DNA of 64,000 bases, from the NCBI GenBank assembly GCA_010645155.1, contig CM021313.1:992249-1056248 (forward strand). The letters run 5' to 3'. Shown here piece by piece: positions 38,559 through 50,000 of the stretch. This DNA is from Tigriopus japonicus. Taxonomy: Eukaryota; Arthropoda; Copepoda; Harpacticoida; Harpacticidae. A program made the position numbers and the translations under genes. How positions within the stretch are numbered: position 1 is the first letter of the stretch; each line of letters starts with the position of its first letter. The notes beneath the pieces are model-generated. The model saw nothing but the letters and a program-made list of their open reading frames with translations. It made no database searches and was not told the DNA's origin.

Positions 38559-39116
38559 ATGTCCACCGATTTGGATGATCCGGATTGGTACGTGGCTTGC
38601 TCGGACGAGGAGGTCTACACAGAAACGGGCCTACCCAAGGGCAAGTTGGGCACCGCTTGGCGACCCAAAAGCGAAGACGTGGTTACCATGTTCGAGCGCA
38701 TCCAACGCGAAGGCACGCTGCCCCTCAGATGGGTGTGTCCGGGTCGGAGACCGCCCACGCCGCAACCTCTGGGCGATGACGACGAGTACGAGACCGACGA
38801 TGACTCCGACGACGAGAAGAACGCCCACGGCACCAATGTCGCCACGCCCTCAGCCCACGAGAAGAACGATGACTTTGATTTTGACGTGGACGATTCGAGT
38901 GCCACGCCCAAACTCACCCCGCGACGTCCCTTGGGACAACGGGAGCTCAAAGGATCGGCTCGGAAGAAGACCACCAGTTTCAATAATGTGCTCTCGAACA
39001 TGAAACGACATCGACAAATGGATGCGGCCAATCGGGCGGCTCATCAAAACCCCACGCCCACTCCCATGTCCAACACGCCTACCACAACAGTCTCAACCTC
39101 AAATCCCGGACCCTGA
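38559..39116 (+). CDS. PAGR1: PAXIP1-associated glutamate-rich protein 1 (PA1)
   Basis: One exon, 185 aa, from ATG 38559 (the in-frame codon six bases upstream is TTG, not a start). The family blocks are present in order: DWYVACSDEEV near the N-terminus, GTLPLRW followed by RRPPTP, an acidic stretch, DFDFD followed by TPK and RRPLGQ, and NNVLSNMKRHRQMD. PAGR1 is a subunit of the KMT2C/KMT2D (MLL3/4) H3K4 methyltransferase complexes, where it pairs with PTIP, and it acts in the nucleus. The tail is a Pro/Thr/Asn low-complexity segment. An AATAAA lies 25 bp after the stop codon and the TBC1D7 start only 105 bp after it. Confidence 0.88.
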   Translation: MSTDLDDPDWYVACSDEEVYTETGLPKGKLGTAWRPKSEDVVTMFERIQREGTLPLRWVCPGRRPPTPQPLGDDDEYETDDDSDDEKNAHGTNVATPSAHEKNDDFDFDVDDSSATPKLTPRRPLGQRELKGSARKKTTSFNNVLSNMKRHRQMDAANRAAHQNPTPTPMSNTPTTTVSTSNPGP

Positions 39117-39140
39117 CATCGTTTTGATTGTTGCGTTTAA

Positions 39141-39146
39141 AATAAA
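39141..39146 (+). other. Polyadenylation signal of PAGR1
   Basis: AATAAA 25 bp downstream of the PAGR1 stop codon and 76 bp upstream of the TBC1D7 ATG. Confidence 0.7.
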
Positions 39147-39221
39147 TATGTACCTGAGTTGAGTCCAGATGCGGATAAGTATGATGGCATTGATGGGTGG
39201 TCATTTTTTCCATTTTATAGC

Positions 39222-40547
39222 ATGACACTGGCGTCTCCCAAGGCCAAAGTCAGGCACGATTCGGCCACCCATTCCGGTCAAGATGAGGATGGACGCCGAA
39301 CGCATTCCTCATCCGTTTCGAGATCAGAATCACAGCATAAAGATGAACGAAACTTCCGCTCTCATTACCTCGGTAAAGTTGGCCTTTTGGGAGTCGATGA
39401 GAAGAAGACCTTGGAGTTGCTTCTCAATGAGGACCCCGTGTCCATTTCTAAATGTGCCCAATTTGCCATCAAGTGCCCGGTTCCCTCGGCTAGACGACTT
39501 CACCTTTGGAAGGTTATTTTAGGTAAGATTGGTTTGGTGTTTTCGAGTTTGTGGAGGAATTGGATTATCCTTTTTGGTAGGAATCACGGCTAGTCATCCG
39601 AATAATGCGGACTACGTGTGGAAATGGAGGACCAAACCGTACCATGATGTCATGCGAGCCTTGAAAGTCATGGAAAAAGTCCACACCTCTTGGCCTAAAG
39701 CGAAGAACATGGCTGTGGCCTATTTGCTGTTCGCCAAATGTCTTCAATTTGAGTCCGAAAAACAGTTGGAAGAGCCTCGAGCCCAAAACTTTATGGCGGT
39801 GGCCGAAACCATGACCAAGTTAAGCGAAGATGAAGTCCAAGTCTTTTGGATTGCCAAGGGTTTGACGCAACATTTGGAGACGCTCTCTCAAGAGATGATG
39901 TCAGAATTGAATCAATTGTTCTTAACCAAGTTGGCCAACAATACGTCGACTTCAAAACTATTTGGGTATGTCATCAAATGTAAGTCTTAAAGCGAGATCT
40001 TGAGATATTCTTATCCACCCTTTCTCTAGCCATTTGGAAAAGATTGGCTTGATCGAAGAGCTACCCTTTGAAACTTGGGTCCGGCGAGGGTTTGCCGGGA
40101 TACTTCACGAAGCGGCCCTTGAAAAGGTTTGGGATAAAGTGATCGGTGGATCCTTTGTGGTCTTGGTTTACCTCGCTATTCAACTCATGGAAACAACAAA
40201 AACAGCTCTACTTGGGTGTCAAACTCCTAAAGAAGCAATTCGATGCTTAACTTCGGTAAAGATTATCGACGTAGTTTTTCGTAGTTGCAAGTTGAGTCTA
40301 AGCCTGTAATTTTGTGATTTCATCCTAGACTTCAGAGCAAACGGATGAAATCATGGCACAAAAGGCTGTCGAGCATTGGAGTATGGACGGGAATCAGTTA
40401 CTTCCCGGGGATGCCAATAAACATCATCTTCACCATCATCATCACCACCATAGTCAGATTCGACATCATTCGGGCAGTTTCCCTTTGAGCACCTCAACGC
40501 CAGTGGCAACTCGCTCATCTCATTTGGAGGGTTCAATACATTCATAA
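39222..40547 (+). CDS. TBC1D7: TBC1 domain family member 7 (TSC complex subunit)
   Basis: Exons 39222-39522, 39581-39965, 40030-40255 and 40329-40547 (introns 58-73 bp) are in phase and give 376 aa. The characteristic start of the family appears as FRSHYLGKVGLLGVDEKKTL. It is followed by the TBC fold: WKVILGITASH, DVMRALKVME, EVQVFWIAKGL, ELPFETWVRRGFAGIL and LEKVWDKVIGGSFVVLVYLA. TBC1D7 stabilises the TSC1-TSC2 complex, which restrains Rheb and mTORC1. Compared with the human protein (about 293 aa) it has an N-terminal extension of about 50 residues and a C-terminal His-rich tail (HHLHHHHHHHSQ). A TTTTATAG acceptor-like sequence sits one base before the ATG. Confidence 0.9.
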
Positions 40548-40561
40548 ATTACGCTTCAATA

Positions 40562-40567
40562 TTTATT
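40562..40567 (-). other. Polyadenylation signal of the ankyrin gene
   Basis: AATAAA on the minus strand, 42 bp beyond the ankyrin stop codon and within the 61-bp gap region shared with the convergent TBC1D7 3' end. Confidence 0.5.
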
Positions 40568-40608
40568 TTTTGTTAAAAATTTAGATCTATTTTCAATATA
40601 AAGTGACT

Positions 40609-41043
40609 CTATACTATGGAACATTTCTTATCCTGCCAAAAGCCAAGTTTATCCGTGGCTCCAGCCTCGAGCAAGATGGCTTCAATTTCGGTATGGCCTT
40701 TTTCTCGTGACAATAGAATGCCATTGGTGCCCTTGGCCTGAGAATGAACATTGGCTCCGCGTTGGAGCAAGAGCTGAACAATCTCTTTGTGACCTTTTTC
40801 AACGGCGGCCAACAATGGGTCGATCTTGTCATGGGCCTTGATATTGGGATTAGCCCCATGATCGAGTAAAAACACGGTCAGATCGTAGTGTCCGTACTGA
40901 GCCGTGAATCTGAGTGCCGTAACATGATTCTCATCCCAGGCGTTAATGGGCACTTTTTCCTTGAGAATGAGATCTTTCACTGTGGTCTCCTCACCTCGCC
41001 AAGCAGCGGCAAAAAGTCGTTGTCGAGGCGTTTCGGATTGCAT
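40609..41043 (-). CDS. Small ankyrin-repeat protein with C-terminal CaaX-like box
   Basis: 144 aa from ATG 41043, apparently one exon. Four ankyrin units fill the protein (AAWRGEETTVKDLIL, TALRFTAQYGHYDLTVFLLD, PLLAAVEKGHKEIVQLLLQR, GILLSREKGHTEIEAILLEA). It ends KKCSIV, which fits a Cys-a-a-X prenylation motif with Val at X and adjacent lysines. In size and architecture it resembles myotrophin-like single-domain ankyrin proteins, but no orthologue is asserted. It probably acts by protein binding, and may be membrane-tethered if prenylated. Confidence 0.8.
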   Translation of the reverse strand: MQSETPRQRLFAAAWRGEETTVKDLILKEKVPINAWDENHVTALRFTAQYGHYDLTVFLLDHGANPNIKAHDKIDPLLAAVEKGHKEIVQLLLQRGANVHSQAKGTNGILLSREKGHTEIEAILLEAGATDKLGFWQDKKCSIV

Positions 41044-41617
41044 TGATATCAGTTAACGATGGCGTACCATCATCATAAACAGTAGCAAAATCATCGAGCT
41101 CATCAATCAAGTCTGCCAAAGAGATTGGTCGGATTTGTTTAGTTAGAAATCCAATCCTCAGCTGATACAAATCCAATCCGATCCTGCCCAAAAACTCACG
41201 CCTGCCTGCCTGGCCTAAATTGCCGGTAATTCATGCAGCTGATTTCAAACTGTACCATTGATTACGAGAAAAATAGCCATGGTCATTACAACCTAAAAAA
41301 AAATAGTTATCATTTTGAACACTCAAAATAAACATCTTGTGATAAATCTGCTCTAAGGCAATGGAATGAGCTCTGGTATGGATGGGTTTAATTTTACAAA
41401 TTGCTGAATGTGGATTCCAAGTTGTCATCGTTTTTCAGCTGATGAGTCCAGTCTTGAACTTTGTCTATGATCGTGACTAGCAAATCTGCCGACACTCGAT
41501 TCTTTCTTCTCTCAATCGACTCAAGTGAGATTTCAAGTCCCCAAGTGTGAACCCTTCGAGCAACTTGAACCGCATCCTAATCTCGATCCCCGAAGTAGTT
41601 GACGCTCTCCATCCACC
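41044..41617. other. Divergent intergenic between the ankyrin gene and PSMD2
   Basis: Short shared promoter region for the two divergent genes. No further gene is seen. Confidence 0.5.
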
Positions 41618-44512
41618 ATGAGTCCCAAGAGCGAGACGTCCGCCACACCCAGTTCGTCCAAGGACGACGAGAATTCCCCCAAGAAGGTGGCCAACAAAAA
41701 GGACGAGCCCCATCCCGACGATGATCTCAGCGAAGAGGACAAACAACTCAAGGAAGATCTTGAGTTGAGCGTCAGTCGACTCTCCGAGGCCCAAAGCGAC
41801 CTCTATCCCGCGGCCTTGGAGAACCTCCGCCGTCTGATACGAGCCTCGACCACGTCCATGACGTCGGTGCCCAAACCCCTCAAGTTTCTCATGCCCCATT
41901 ACAACACGATGAAGGTGGTCTTTGAGAAGTTGCCTCCGGGACAAAATCGACGGGAATGCGCCGATATCATCTCAGTGCTGGCCATGACGGCCGTGGGCAT
42001 TGAAAAGGCCAAGGAAGAAGCCGCGGCGGCGGCCTTACTCAAGGCCGAAGAAGAGGCTAAAGAAGAAGCCAAAGCCGGACCCGAAGAGAAAGCCAAGGCG
42101 GCCAAGAAGAAGGCGGCCGAAAAGCCCAAGAAAGTGGCCCCCGCCGAAACGATGGAGGTTGATACCACACCCAAGTTGCCCATTGTACCCAATGAGTGCT
42201 TAAAGTTTAAACTCCAAGGTCACACCGACGGGCCCAATTTGGATGCTTGGGGTCATGAGTTCATTCGTCATTTGTCCGGAGAGATCGTGTCCGAGTGGGC
42301 TGAACTGGACGAGGAAGAACAACCCGAGCTAAAGAAACAAATTGAAGACTTGGTCCGCGAGATCATCCCTTTGCAAATGAAGCATCATGCCGAAGCTGAA
42401 GCCTGTGATTTGCTCATGGAGGTCGAGCTTCTTGATCTTATTCTCCAGTACGTGGACAAATCCGCCTTTCAACGGGTTTGTCTTTACTTGACGAGCTGCG
42501 TGCCTTACGTACCCGATCCGGAGAACACCAATCTCCTCAAGACGACCTACAAGATCTTCCGCAAGTTTGACCAATATCCTCAAGCCATGCGGGTGGCCAT
42601 GCAGATCAATGACCCCGAACTCATCAAGGCCGTGTTCATGGAATGTCCGGATCCTTTGCTGCAGAAACAACTGGCTTACATGATGGGTCGCCAACAGCAT
42701 TACATGGAGCTGGATGAGAACGACTTCGACGAGGTAGTCGAAATCATGTCCAACATTCACCTGAATCATCATTTCCTCAACTTGGCCCGCGAGTTGGATA
42801 TCTTGGAGCCCAAAACGCCCGACGATGTATACAAGACCCATTTGGACAACGTTCGCCCATTCGGTGGAGGAGCCATGGATTCGGCTAAGCATAATTTGGC
42901 ATCGTCCTTCGTCAATGGATTCGTCAACGCAGGTTTTGGGAAGGACAAGCTGCTCATGGAGGACGGCAACAAGTGGCTCTACAAGCACAAGGAAGCCGGT
43001 ATGATGTCCGCCACAGCCTCCATTGGACTGGTCCTCTTGTGGGATGTGGACGGAGGCTTGACCCAGATTGATAAGTACCTCTATTCCCCCGAGGACCATA
43101 TCAAATCCGGAGCCCTTTTAGCTTGCGGCATTGTGAACACCGGCGTGAGGAACGATTGCGACCCGGCCTTGGCGTTGCTTTCGGACTACATCACGCATGA
43201 CAGTATGATCATGCGTGCCGGAGCCACCCTCGGATTAGGCTTGGCATATTCCGGATCCAACCGGGAAGAAGTAATTGGCCACTTGTTGCCCGTTTTCGCC
43301 GACCCTAAAGCCTCAATGGAGAACATCAGTATCACGGCATTAGCTCTGGGTCTGATCGGTGTTGGTTCGTGTAACAACGAAATCACCACGGTCCTCTTGC
43401 AAACGCTTATGGAGAAGTCTGAATCCGATCTGAAGGATCCCTTCGCCAAATTTCTACCTTTGGGAATCGGTCTGTGTTACTTGGGTAAACAAGAGGCCGC
43501 TGAAGCCACCATTGCCACCTTGGAGGTTCTCAGTGATCCTTTCAAATCGATGGCCATGACATTGGTGGATGTGTGCGCCTACGCAGGCACGGGCAATGTC
43601 TTGAAAATTCAAAACTTGCTTCACATTTGCAGCGAACACTACGAACCATCAAACGGCGACGATGACAAGAAAGACAAAAAGAAGGACAAAAAGGACGATA
43701 AGAAGACCACCACCGACGAAGTCGATTTATCCATGCAACAATCTGTGGCTGTTATCGGTTTGGCTCTGATTGCCATGGGAGAAGACATTGGAAGTGAAAT
43801 GCTTTTCCGAACCTTCGGGCATTTACTTCGGTACTGCGAGCCCGTGATTCGACGAGCCGTTCCCTTAGCTTTGGGACTGATTTCCGTGTCCAATCCGCAA
43901 TTACCCATTCTGGATACGCTGAGCAAATTCTCGCACGACGCTGACCCCGAAGTCGCCCACAACTCGATTTTCGCCCTCGGTCTTATTGGAGCGGGAACCA
44001 ACAACGCCCGATTGGCTGCCATGCTTCGTCAATTGGCACAGTACCACTCTAAGGATCCCAACAACCTCTTCATGACTCGTGTGGCTCAAGGTTTGGTTCA
44101 CATGGGCAAGGGGACGCTCACGCTCAATCCTTATCACAGCGATAGCCAACTGATGTCGCCCGTGGCCGTTGCCGGACTCATGGGATGCATCATCAGCTTC
44201 TTGGATGTGAAGAGCACTATTCTGGGCAAATCTCACTACCTTTTGTACACACTGGCCACAGCTCTCCAACCTCGCATGTTGGTCACGTTCGACGAGGAAT
44301 TACGTCCCTTGTCCGTGTCCGTGCGCGTGGGTCAAGCCGTGGATGTGGTGGGACAAGCCGGAAAACCCAAGACCATCACTGGGTTCCAAACTCACACCAC
44401 ACCCGTTCTTCTAGCGAGCGGTGAAAGAGCTGAGTTGGCCACTGAAGAATACATCCCAGTCACGCCCATTATGGAAGGGTTCGTCATCTTGAAGAAAAAT
44501 CCCGACTACTAA
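41618..44512 (+). CDS. PSMD2: 26S proteasome regulatory subunit RPN1 (PSMD2)
   Basis: A single uninterrupted exon of 964 aa from ATG 41618. After a charged N-terminus come family blocks such as [20 protein letters not shown] and [11 protein letters not shown]. The ARM-like proteasome/cyclosome repeats follow ([73 protein letters not shown]). The C-terminus has [20 protein letters not shown]. Lys/Asp-rich stretches lie at about residues 130-170 and 680-698. RPN1 is the largest scaffold of the 19S base and docks ubiquitin-receptor shuttles and USP14/Ubp6. Lack of introns over 2.9 kb is notable beside its intron-bearing neighbours. AATAAA follows at 44589. Confidence 0.97.
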   Translation: MSPKSETSATPSSSKDDENSPKKVANKKDEPHPDDDLSEEDKQLKEDLELSVSRLSEAQSDLYPAALENLRRLIRASTTSMTSVPKPLKFLMPHYNTMKVVFEKLPPGQNRRECADIISVLAMTAVGIEKAKEEAAAAALLKAEEEAKEEAKAGPEEKAKAAKKKAAEKPKKVAPAETMEVDTTPKLPIVPNECLKFKLQGHTDGPNLDAWGHEFIRHLSGEIVSEWAELDEEEQPELKKQIEDLVREIIPLQMKHHAEAEACDLLMEVELLDLILQYVDKSAFQRVCLYLTSCVPYVPDPENTNLLKTTYKIFRKFDQYPQAMRVAMQINDPELIKAVFMECPDPLLQKQLAYMMGRQQHYMELDENDFDEVVEIMSNIHLNHHFLNLARELDILEPKTPDDVYKTHLDNVRPFGGGAMDSAKHNLASSFVNGFVNAGFGKDKLLMEDGNKWLYKHKEAGMMSATASIGLVLLWDVDGGLTQIDKYLYSPEDHIKSGALLACGIVNTGVRNDCDPALALLSDYITHDSMIMRAGATLGLGLAYSGSNREEVIGHLLPVFADPKASMENISITALALGLIGVGSCNNEITTVLLQTLMEKSESDLKDPFAKFLPLGIGLCYLGKQEAAEATIATLEVLSDPFKSMAMTLVDVCAYAGTGNVLKIQNLLHICSEHYEPSNGDDDKKDKKKDKKDDKKTTTDEVDLSMQQSVAVIGLALIAMGEDIGSEMLFRTFGHLLRYCEPVIRRAVPLALGLISVSNPQLPILDTLSKFSHDADPEVAHNSIFALGLIGAGTNNARLAAMLRQLAQYHSKDPNNLFMTRVAQGLVHMGKGTLTLNPYHSDSQLMSPVAVAGLMGCIISFLDVKSTILGKSHYLLYTLATALQPRMLVTFDEELRPLSVSVRVGQAVDVVGQAGKPKTITGFQTHTTPVLLASGERAELATEEYIPVTPIMEGFVILKKNPDY

Positions 44513-44588
44513 GCCACAAAGCCATGATGAATGTGTGTCTCCACATGAAAATGATCAACGGTTCTTTGTATTAATATTTCTGTTTTTT

Positions 44589-44594
44589 AATAAA
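44589..44594 (+). other. Polyadenylation signal of PSMD2
   Basis: AATAAA, 76 bp after the PSMD2 stop codon. Confidence 0.75.
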
Positions 44595-45561
44595 CATGCT
44601 AGATTCTTAGTATCTTTTGTGGTGATTCATCCTTCATTCTGGGGTGTAACGGGTTCCAATTTATTCGTTCTTATTGTGTCGAAAAACGTTCTACGTACAT
44701 TCCGGGTGCAGAGCATTGCATATTTTGCACCTCTTGTTTCATTTAGTAAACAAATGCACTTTTTCCCATCATTCTCCTCCAAGACAGATTGTTCGTCTAG
44801 ACACCTTTGATCTAAGCATTGACCTTAAAAGATAACCCTCTTGTACCGGTCAAATATGAGTTTTACTTCGAAACATAATTATATATGGATGGTTGGTCTT
44901 TGAACTTCCGTCCCTTCTAAAAATTAAGCCTTCATTTCCGGCCAACAAAAAGAAAAATCGCCATCAGTGTCTCAAAGGCCACCAATCATCACACAAGTCT
45001 TGTTGAGAAAGCTTGTGCGTGGTTTGACCAGTTTTCAGTGGAAAACACTCGTGGAAGTTCTTCATTAATTCATTCTAACAGCGCAGGTAAACATTATTCA
45101 GATTCGTTACCTAAGCTTCATTGACTTGTCTTAATTAGGAAAAAAATGGATCCTAGTTTGTTCGCTTAAAAGGTAACGCATTTTAATGAGCTCCAAAACG
45201 AACGAGGTTGCCTGGAATATTCGTTAACAGGTTTTCTAGACAAAATAGACGTGGGGAGTAATCTTATTGGAAATAGCAATTACTCTTGAGTTCGAAAGAT
45301 ATTCTTATAATTATATATTATAATTTTTTTATAATTATATATAATTCCATACAATAATTGTATAAAACATGTATAAATATCTATCCAATGAGAAAAATTC
45401 TCGCAATAAAAAAAAAAAATAATAATAATAATTACCAAAAATCATATTTTTATTGAGCGACAAAACTTTTCTAAATAATTGATGTGTTTTTTTGTAGCCA
45501 CATATTCAAAAACCACAATCACAATCATTATTTGATTTACTCAAAATTGTAAAAGAAATCT
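44595..45561. other. AT-rich intergenic with simple repeats
   Basis: No gene recognised. It holds an ATATAATT-rich tract (about 45305-45365), an A-run and an (AAT)n stretch (about 45408-45432). Confidence 0.5.
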
Positions 45562-45569
45562 CTTGCAGG

Positions 45570-46449
45570 CAGGGATGGGAGTAATTGTAATTGCAATTAC
45601 AATTACGTAATTACAATTACATGTAATAGTAATTAATCACAATTTTGGGCCAAGTAATTGTAATTGTAATTGATTACATTTTTGGGCCAAGTAATTGTAA
45701 TTGTAATCAATTACATTTTGGCCATTTAGTTGACGAATTTTCAATTACAAATTACTCATTACTTTTCAAAATCTTACTCCCTCAAATTAACCATAAAACC
45801 AATTTATCAGTTTTTACTTGCAAAACAATTATTTTGCCATCAATTTACGACCAATGTGATGCCACAAACAGGTAGCTTTTGTTACAATACACACCAAAGC
45901 TTTGATGTTTGAATACTTAAAAACTACAAGAGCTTTTGCCATGATTTATGTATCAGGATTTAGGGCTTTTCACAACCAAGGGTAGACAAATGAGGTGCGA
46001 ATATAAAGTTTTAAAACATCGTCATTCTTGAATTTATGTACAAAGTTCGTGTTTTCTGGAAAAAGAAAAATATGCCTTGTGATTTATGGTAAAATATTTT
46101 TGATATTTAAGCCCGTTCATATACTGTTGGTTTTTGTAAGTCACTCTTTCATATAAACCTTTCAGGCATTGTAAGTTGCCAGTTGGTGCATTACGACTTA
46201 AAAATGGCAAATCTGTTTATTTTTCATCGTCTTGAAAAGGCAAATTGTTGAAAAAGACGGAAGAATTGTAATTAACATGTAATTATCATGTAATTGTTAT
46301 GTAATTGAAGTCAATTACATATTCAGATAATGTAATTATAATTGTAATTAACTACATTTTTGGTGAAGTAATTGTAATTGATTACATTTTTTGATGAAGT
46401 AATTGTTATTGTAATTCATTACATTTTTCATGTAATTGACCCAACTCTG
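45570..46449 (+). mobile_element. Intact non-autonomous hAT-like element (family copy 1)
   Basis: 880 bp flanked by a perfect 8-bp direct repeat CTTGCAGG (45562-45569 and 46450-46457). The termini are short inverted repeats, CAGGGATGGGAGTAATTG at the left and CAGAGTTGGGTCAATTAC read inward from the right. The subterminal regions are dense in TAATTGTAATTG-type repeats on both sides. There is no coding capacity. An 8-bp duplication with CAGRG ends is typical of hAT elements. Two further copies in this window (11036-11710 and 59774-60161) define a family. Confidence 0.85.
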
Positions 46450-46457
46450 CTTGCAGG

Positions 46458-47093
46458 GCAAGTTTGGAGGCCTTTTCTTGGATTTATTGGAGGAACTTTA
46501 TTTTTGTTTCATTTGTCTTGCATTATGATTGAGTTATCGACCAACTCATTATTGAGTGATTGACCTATTTCTGGCTGTTGATGTCAAGTGTATGTACATG
46601 ACCATCCATGACACTCACTTATTTTCGTTGGACCAGCCTTCTCCTGGCAACAATGTACGGACTTTGATCATGGAGACAGTTCCTGGCCGCAAAACTTGAC
46701 GACGCATGTCAGTTCCTCGATATGGTACGTTTCCACACGTTCAAGAGGTGCTTGGAACGTACTTATCATCTGGCTGCTATGTGTGCATTGTTCGTGATCA
46801 ACAGGCATCTTTCATGTCATGCCCATGATAAGATGTCAGAGTATGAAATTTCGCTAATGATGACGACGAGGTACCCGGAACAAAGTTCAATCGAAGGAAT
46901 CGGTCTGACACATGCTTCATGTATACACAAACATGAAAAAAAGCGACTAATTCCTGATTCCGCTTCTTAGTTCTTGCTGTCACTCAATCGTCCATTTCCC
47001 GACATTAAGTGACACCGAGAGTGTAGCACACTGACGTGATCCCTAGAAAAGCTGAAGAAATTCAAGTCCTTGATTGTGCTCGTTTAACAGACT
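46458..47093. other. Upstream region of the p110 gene
   Basis: No supported gene. Presumably 5' UTR and promoter of the PI3K gene. Confidence 0.45.
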
Positions 47094-50000
47094 ATGTTCA
47101 ACGGAAACCATGATGATAAGGCCAAGATTCAGCCTCCTTCTTCGTCTTCTTCCCGGTCATCTTCGCCTCGTCCTCGTTCTGAGCATCAGTTTGCTAATAA
47201 CAAGCCTTACCCTTTCAGGGAGAAATTCTTACTCCGATCGCTGCACCCTAAAATGTCCGATTCGAGCTCGGAAAAAGGTGACAAGAGTGCGTTTTCTCGA
47301 TTTAGATCCGCATCGCTCTCCAGCGGCTTGTTTTTCGGCCATCATCCGTCAAAGGGGTCGTCTTCAATTACCTCGGAAAATCCACCTTCGTCTTCAGTGT
47401 CATCGTCGAATTGTGCCACTCGCTCACAAAGTTCCAACCAAAGCTCACCCCAATTTCGTCCGAGATTGAGGCTTCCCCGCCAAGATTCCGACATGTCAGA
47501 TGATCATGTGCTTATGTCCTTTGAGAGGGGACCCGGATTGGCGTTACTTCGAGGTCGCTCTGGATCATTCAATGCTCCCACATCACCACAAAGCAACGGT
47601 AATCAACCAGAAGACAATCTTAATCCTGCAATTATACATAGTAAAGGGCCAAAGGATTGAGTGAAATTTTTGCCGCTGACAGATTTTTTATGTGCTTATT
47701 GTTAGAAACAACGTTGGACTTTGATTTTCAATAGATTTTACACACGACTTTCAGGTGTGGATTTTTGTCTTTGAGTCATTTGGAAAAAGCTAAGAGATGA
47801 GTCCATAGACCGATTTCATTTATGAACGCACGTTGTTTCAATATACACTACGTAGGAAAAAGCTCAAGCCGCAACCGTTCAAAAATTAAGAAGCATGTTT
47901 TCGTCCAATAGACACCAACAAATTGAACTTAACTTAAAAACTTAAGTGACGGCGATATGTAATTGCATTACAAGAGTGTGACGTAATTTTTGCAATTCTA
48001 TTTTTATCACATAGTCTAGTTTACAAATCAAATGCTAATGAGGTTGTCTTGCAGATCCGGGTTTCTTGTCCCCACCATTCATGAGTCGCGAGCGTTCACT
48101 ACACGATATCAGTAGCGATGCCAGCAGTTCTATGGATGCTTTTGACCGGAGTCGAAATAGTTTAGAGCTCTTCACCGAGAACGAGTTCTTTGGCGGAGTC
48201 TACCTTGGGCCCGATGGGCGTGAAGATTTCGAGGAAATCAATTGTTTGCTCCCCAATGGCATCATCATGGATCTCTCTGTTCATCCCGATGACGAAATCA
48301 TTGACATCAAGCAACTCGTGCTCAACCGAGCCACCACAGACGGTTGTTTACACAGGCTTCTTCAATATCTTCATTGAAAATCATATTAATCTGAACTTGG
48401 CTTGGTTGTTTTAGAGCGATTACCCCTCCGAGGTTGCTTGAATCCGGATGGAAGTCATTACACTCTCAAGTATGTCTCAACCCACGGTCAAATTGAAACT
48501 TGTTACGATGAGACCAAGACGCTCCGGGAGCTGAAGCCATTCCAAAATCTGGTCAAGTTCGAGCATAGAGTCAAGGACCAGGATTTGTTTGAATTTCGCA
48601 ACCAAATTGGTACATAATATGATGATTACATACACCTAACTAAAACGATATGCGACTCAACGTGAACCTTGGGGTTTTCAGGGAAACTTATCGGCAAGAA
48701 CTTGCAAGATTTTGATGAGCTTCGAAATCCAGAGGTGAACGATTTTCGGTGGAGAATGAAGCTCTTTTGTCACAAGATTGCTCAAGAGCGTCGAATGCGA
48801 TTGTAGGGTCATTGCCAAAAACTAACCAAATTTTAAATCTTAACTTCACTATTACTTTCATTGTTAGGAAGAACTCTTGGGAAGCACAAATTTTATACCA
48901 GTTCCCCCCTCGCATTGTTAGTAATCCGTGTGATTCTCATTGCTACCAACATCTCCAAGTTCGTTTGCTGTGGGGAAACGACGAAGTTAATGAGATCTCA
49001 CCGAATCTCGAACCCAAAGATCTCATCTTGGATTTGGCCAACAAATTTCAGCACACCGAGGAAGAAGTCCAGAGAAGTTTCCTTAAAGTGGTTGGCGAGG
49101 ATTCATATTTGATTGGAAATCACCGAATGATCGACTTTGAATACATTCGGGATCAAATCTCTCTGAAAAAAGTGCCCAAACTTGTAGTGGTAGATGTGAA
49201 GGAAATTGACATTGTGCAAGCCAACGATCAGCTCTACAAAAGTTTGGAGAAAGGTGGCATCACACCTCAAACTGAAATGAATCAACCTCTGTCCAGAAAC
49301 CCATCCCTGACCGCTCAAAGCTTTAATCCTATGGGACTGCCCCTCCATTCCACGATCGATTCTACGAGTGTTGAAAACAAATTTGCCGTGATAATCAAGA
49401 GTCTTGAGTATCCAAAGGATTATCTCGCTAATGGCTCCTTCCGATGTTTGTGCCTTCAAATCGGAATCTATCACGGGTCCAAACTTCTTTGCCCTCAAGT
49501 CACACACCAGATAAGGTGTTCAAATGCTGACATGGAATCCGGAATCATTAACATCAACCAGGTACGGCCATTCAATGCACAATGAGGATGTTTTAACATG
49601 ATCCGTGTTTACAACTCGCTAGTTTTCTAATTTTCTTCTGAAGGAATTCCAATTTCAACTGAACATCTGTAGTCTTTCTCGTGAAAGCAAGATCTGCATG
49701 AGTCTCTTTGACAAGCGTCGAACGAGCAACATCCCGCTATTTTGGGTCAATTCCAATTTGTTCGACTACAAGGGAAAACTCAAATGGAAGGCCACTTTTC
49801 ACATGTGGAAGTTCTCTCCAGGATCCATTACCCCAACTCACCAACAGTTATTGCCCTTGGGACCGAATATTGGCAACCCAAATATGTCGGATGCCGTTCA
49901 CTTGGTCGCCACGTTTCAGAATGGCGATATCCAGGGCTGGGTTGAGTATCCCTGTTGTGTCAGCCCTGAGATCAAGGCATATGATCTCATGGATAGTAAC

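Noticed and set aside
42329..43099. 256-codon minus-strand open frame
   Set aside because: Antisense of PSMD2, which has unmistakable family motifs on the plus strand.
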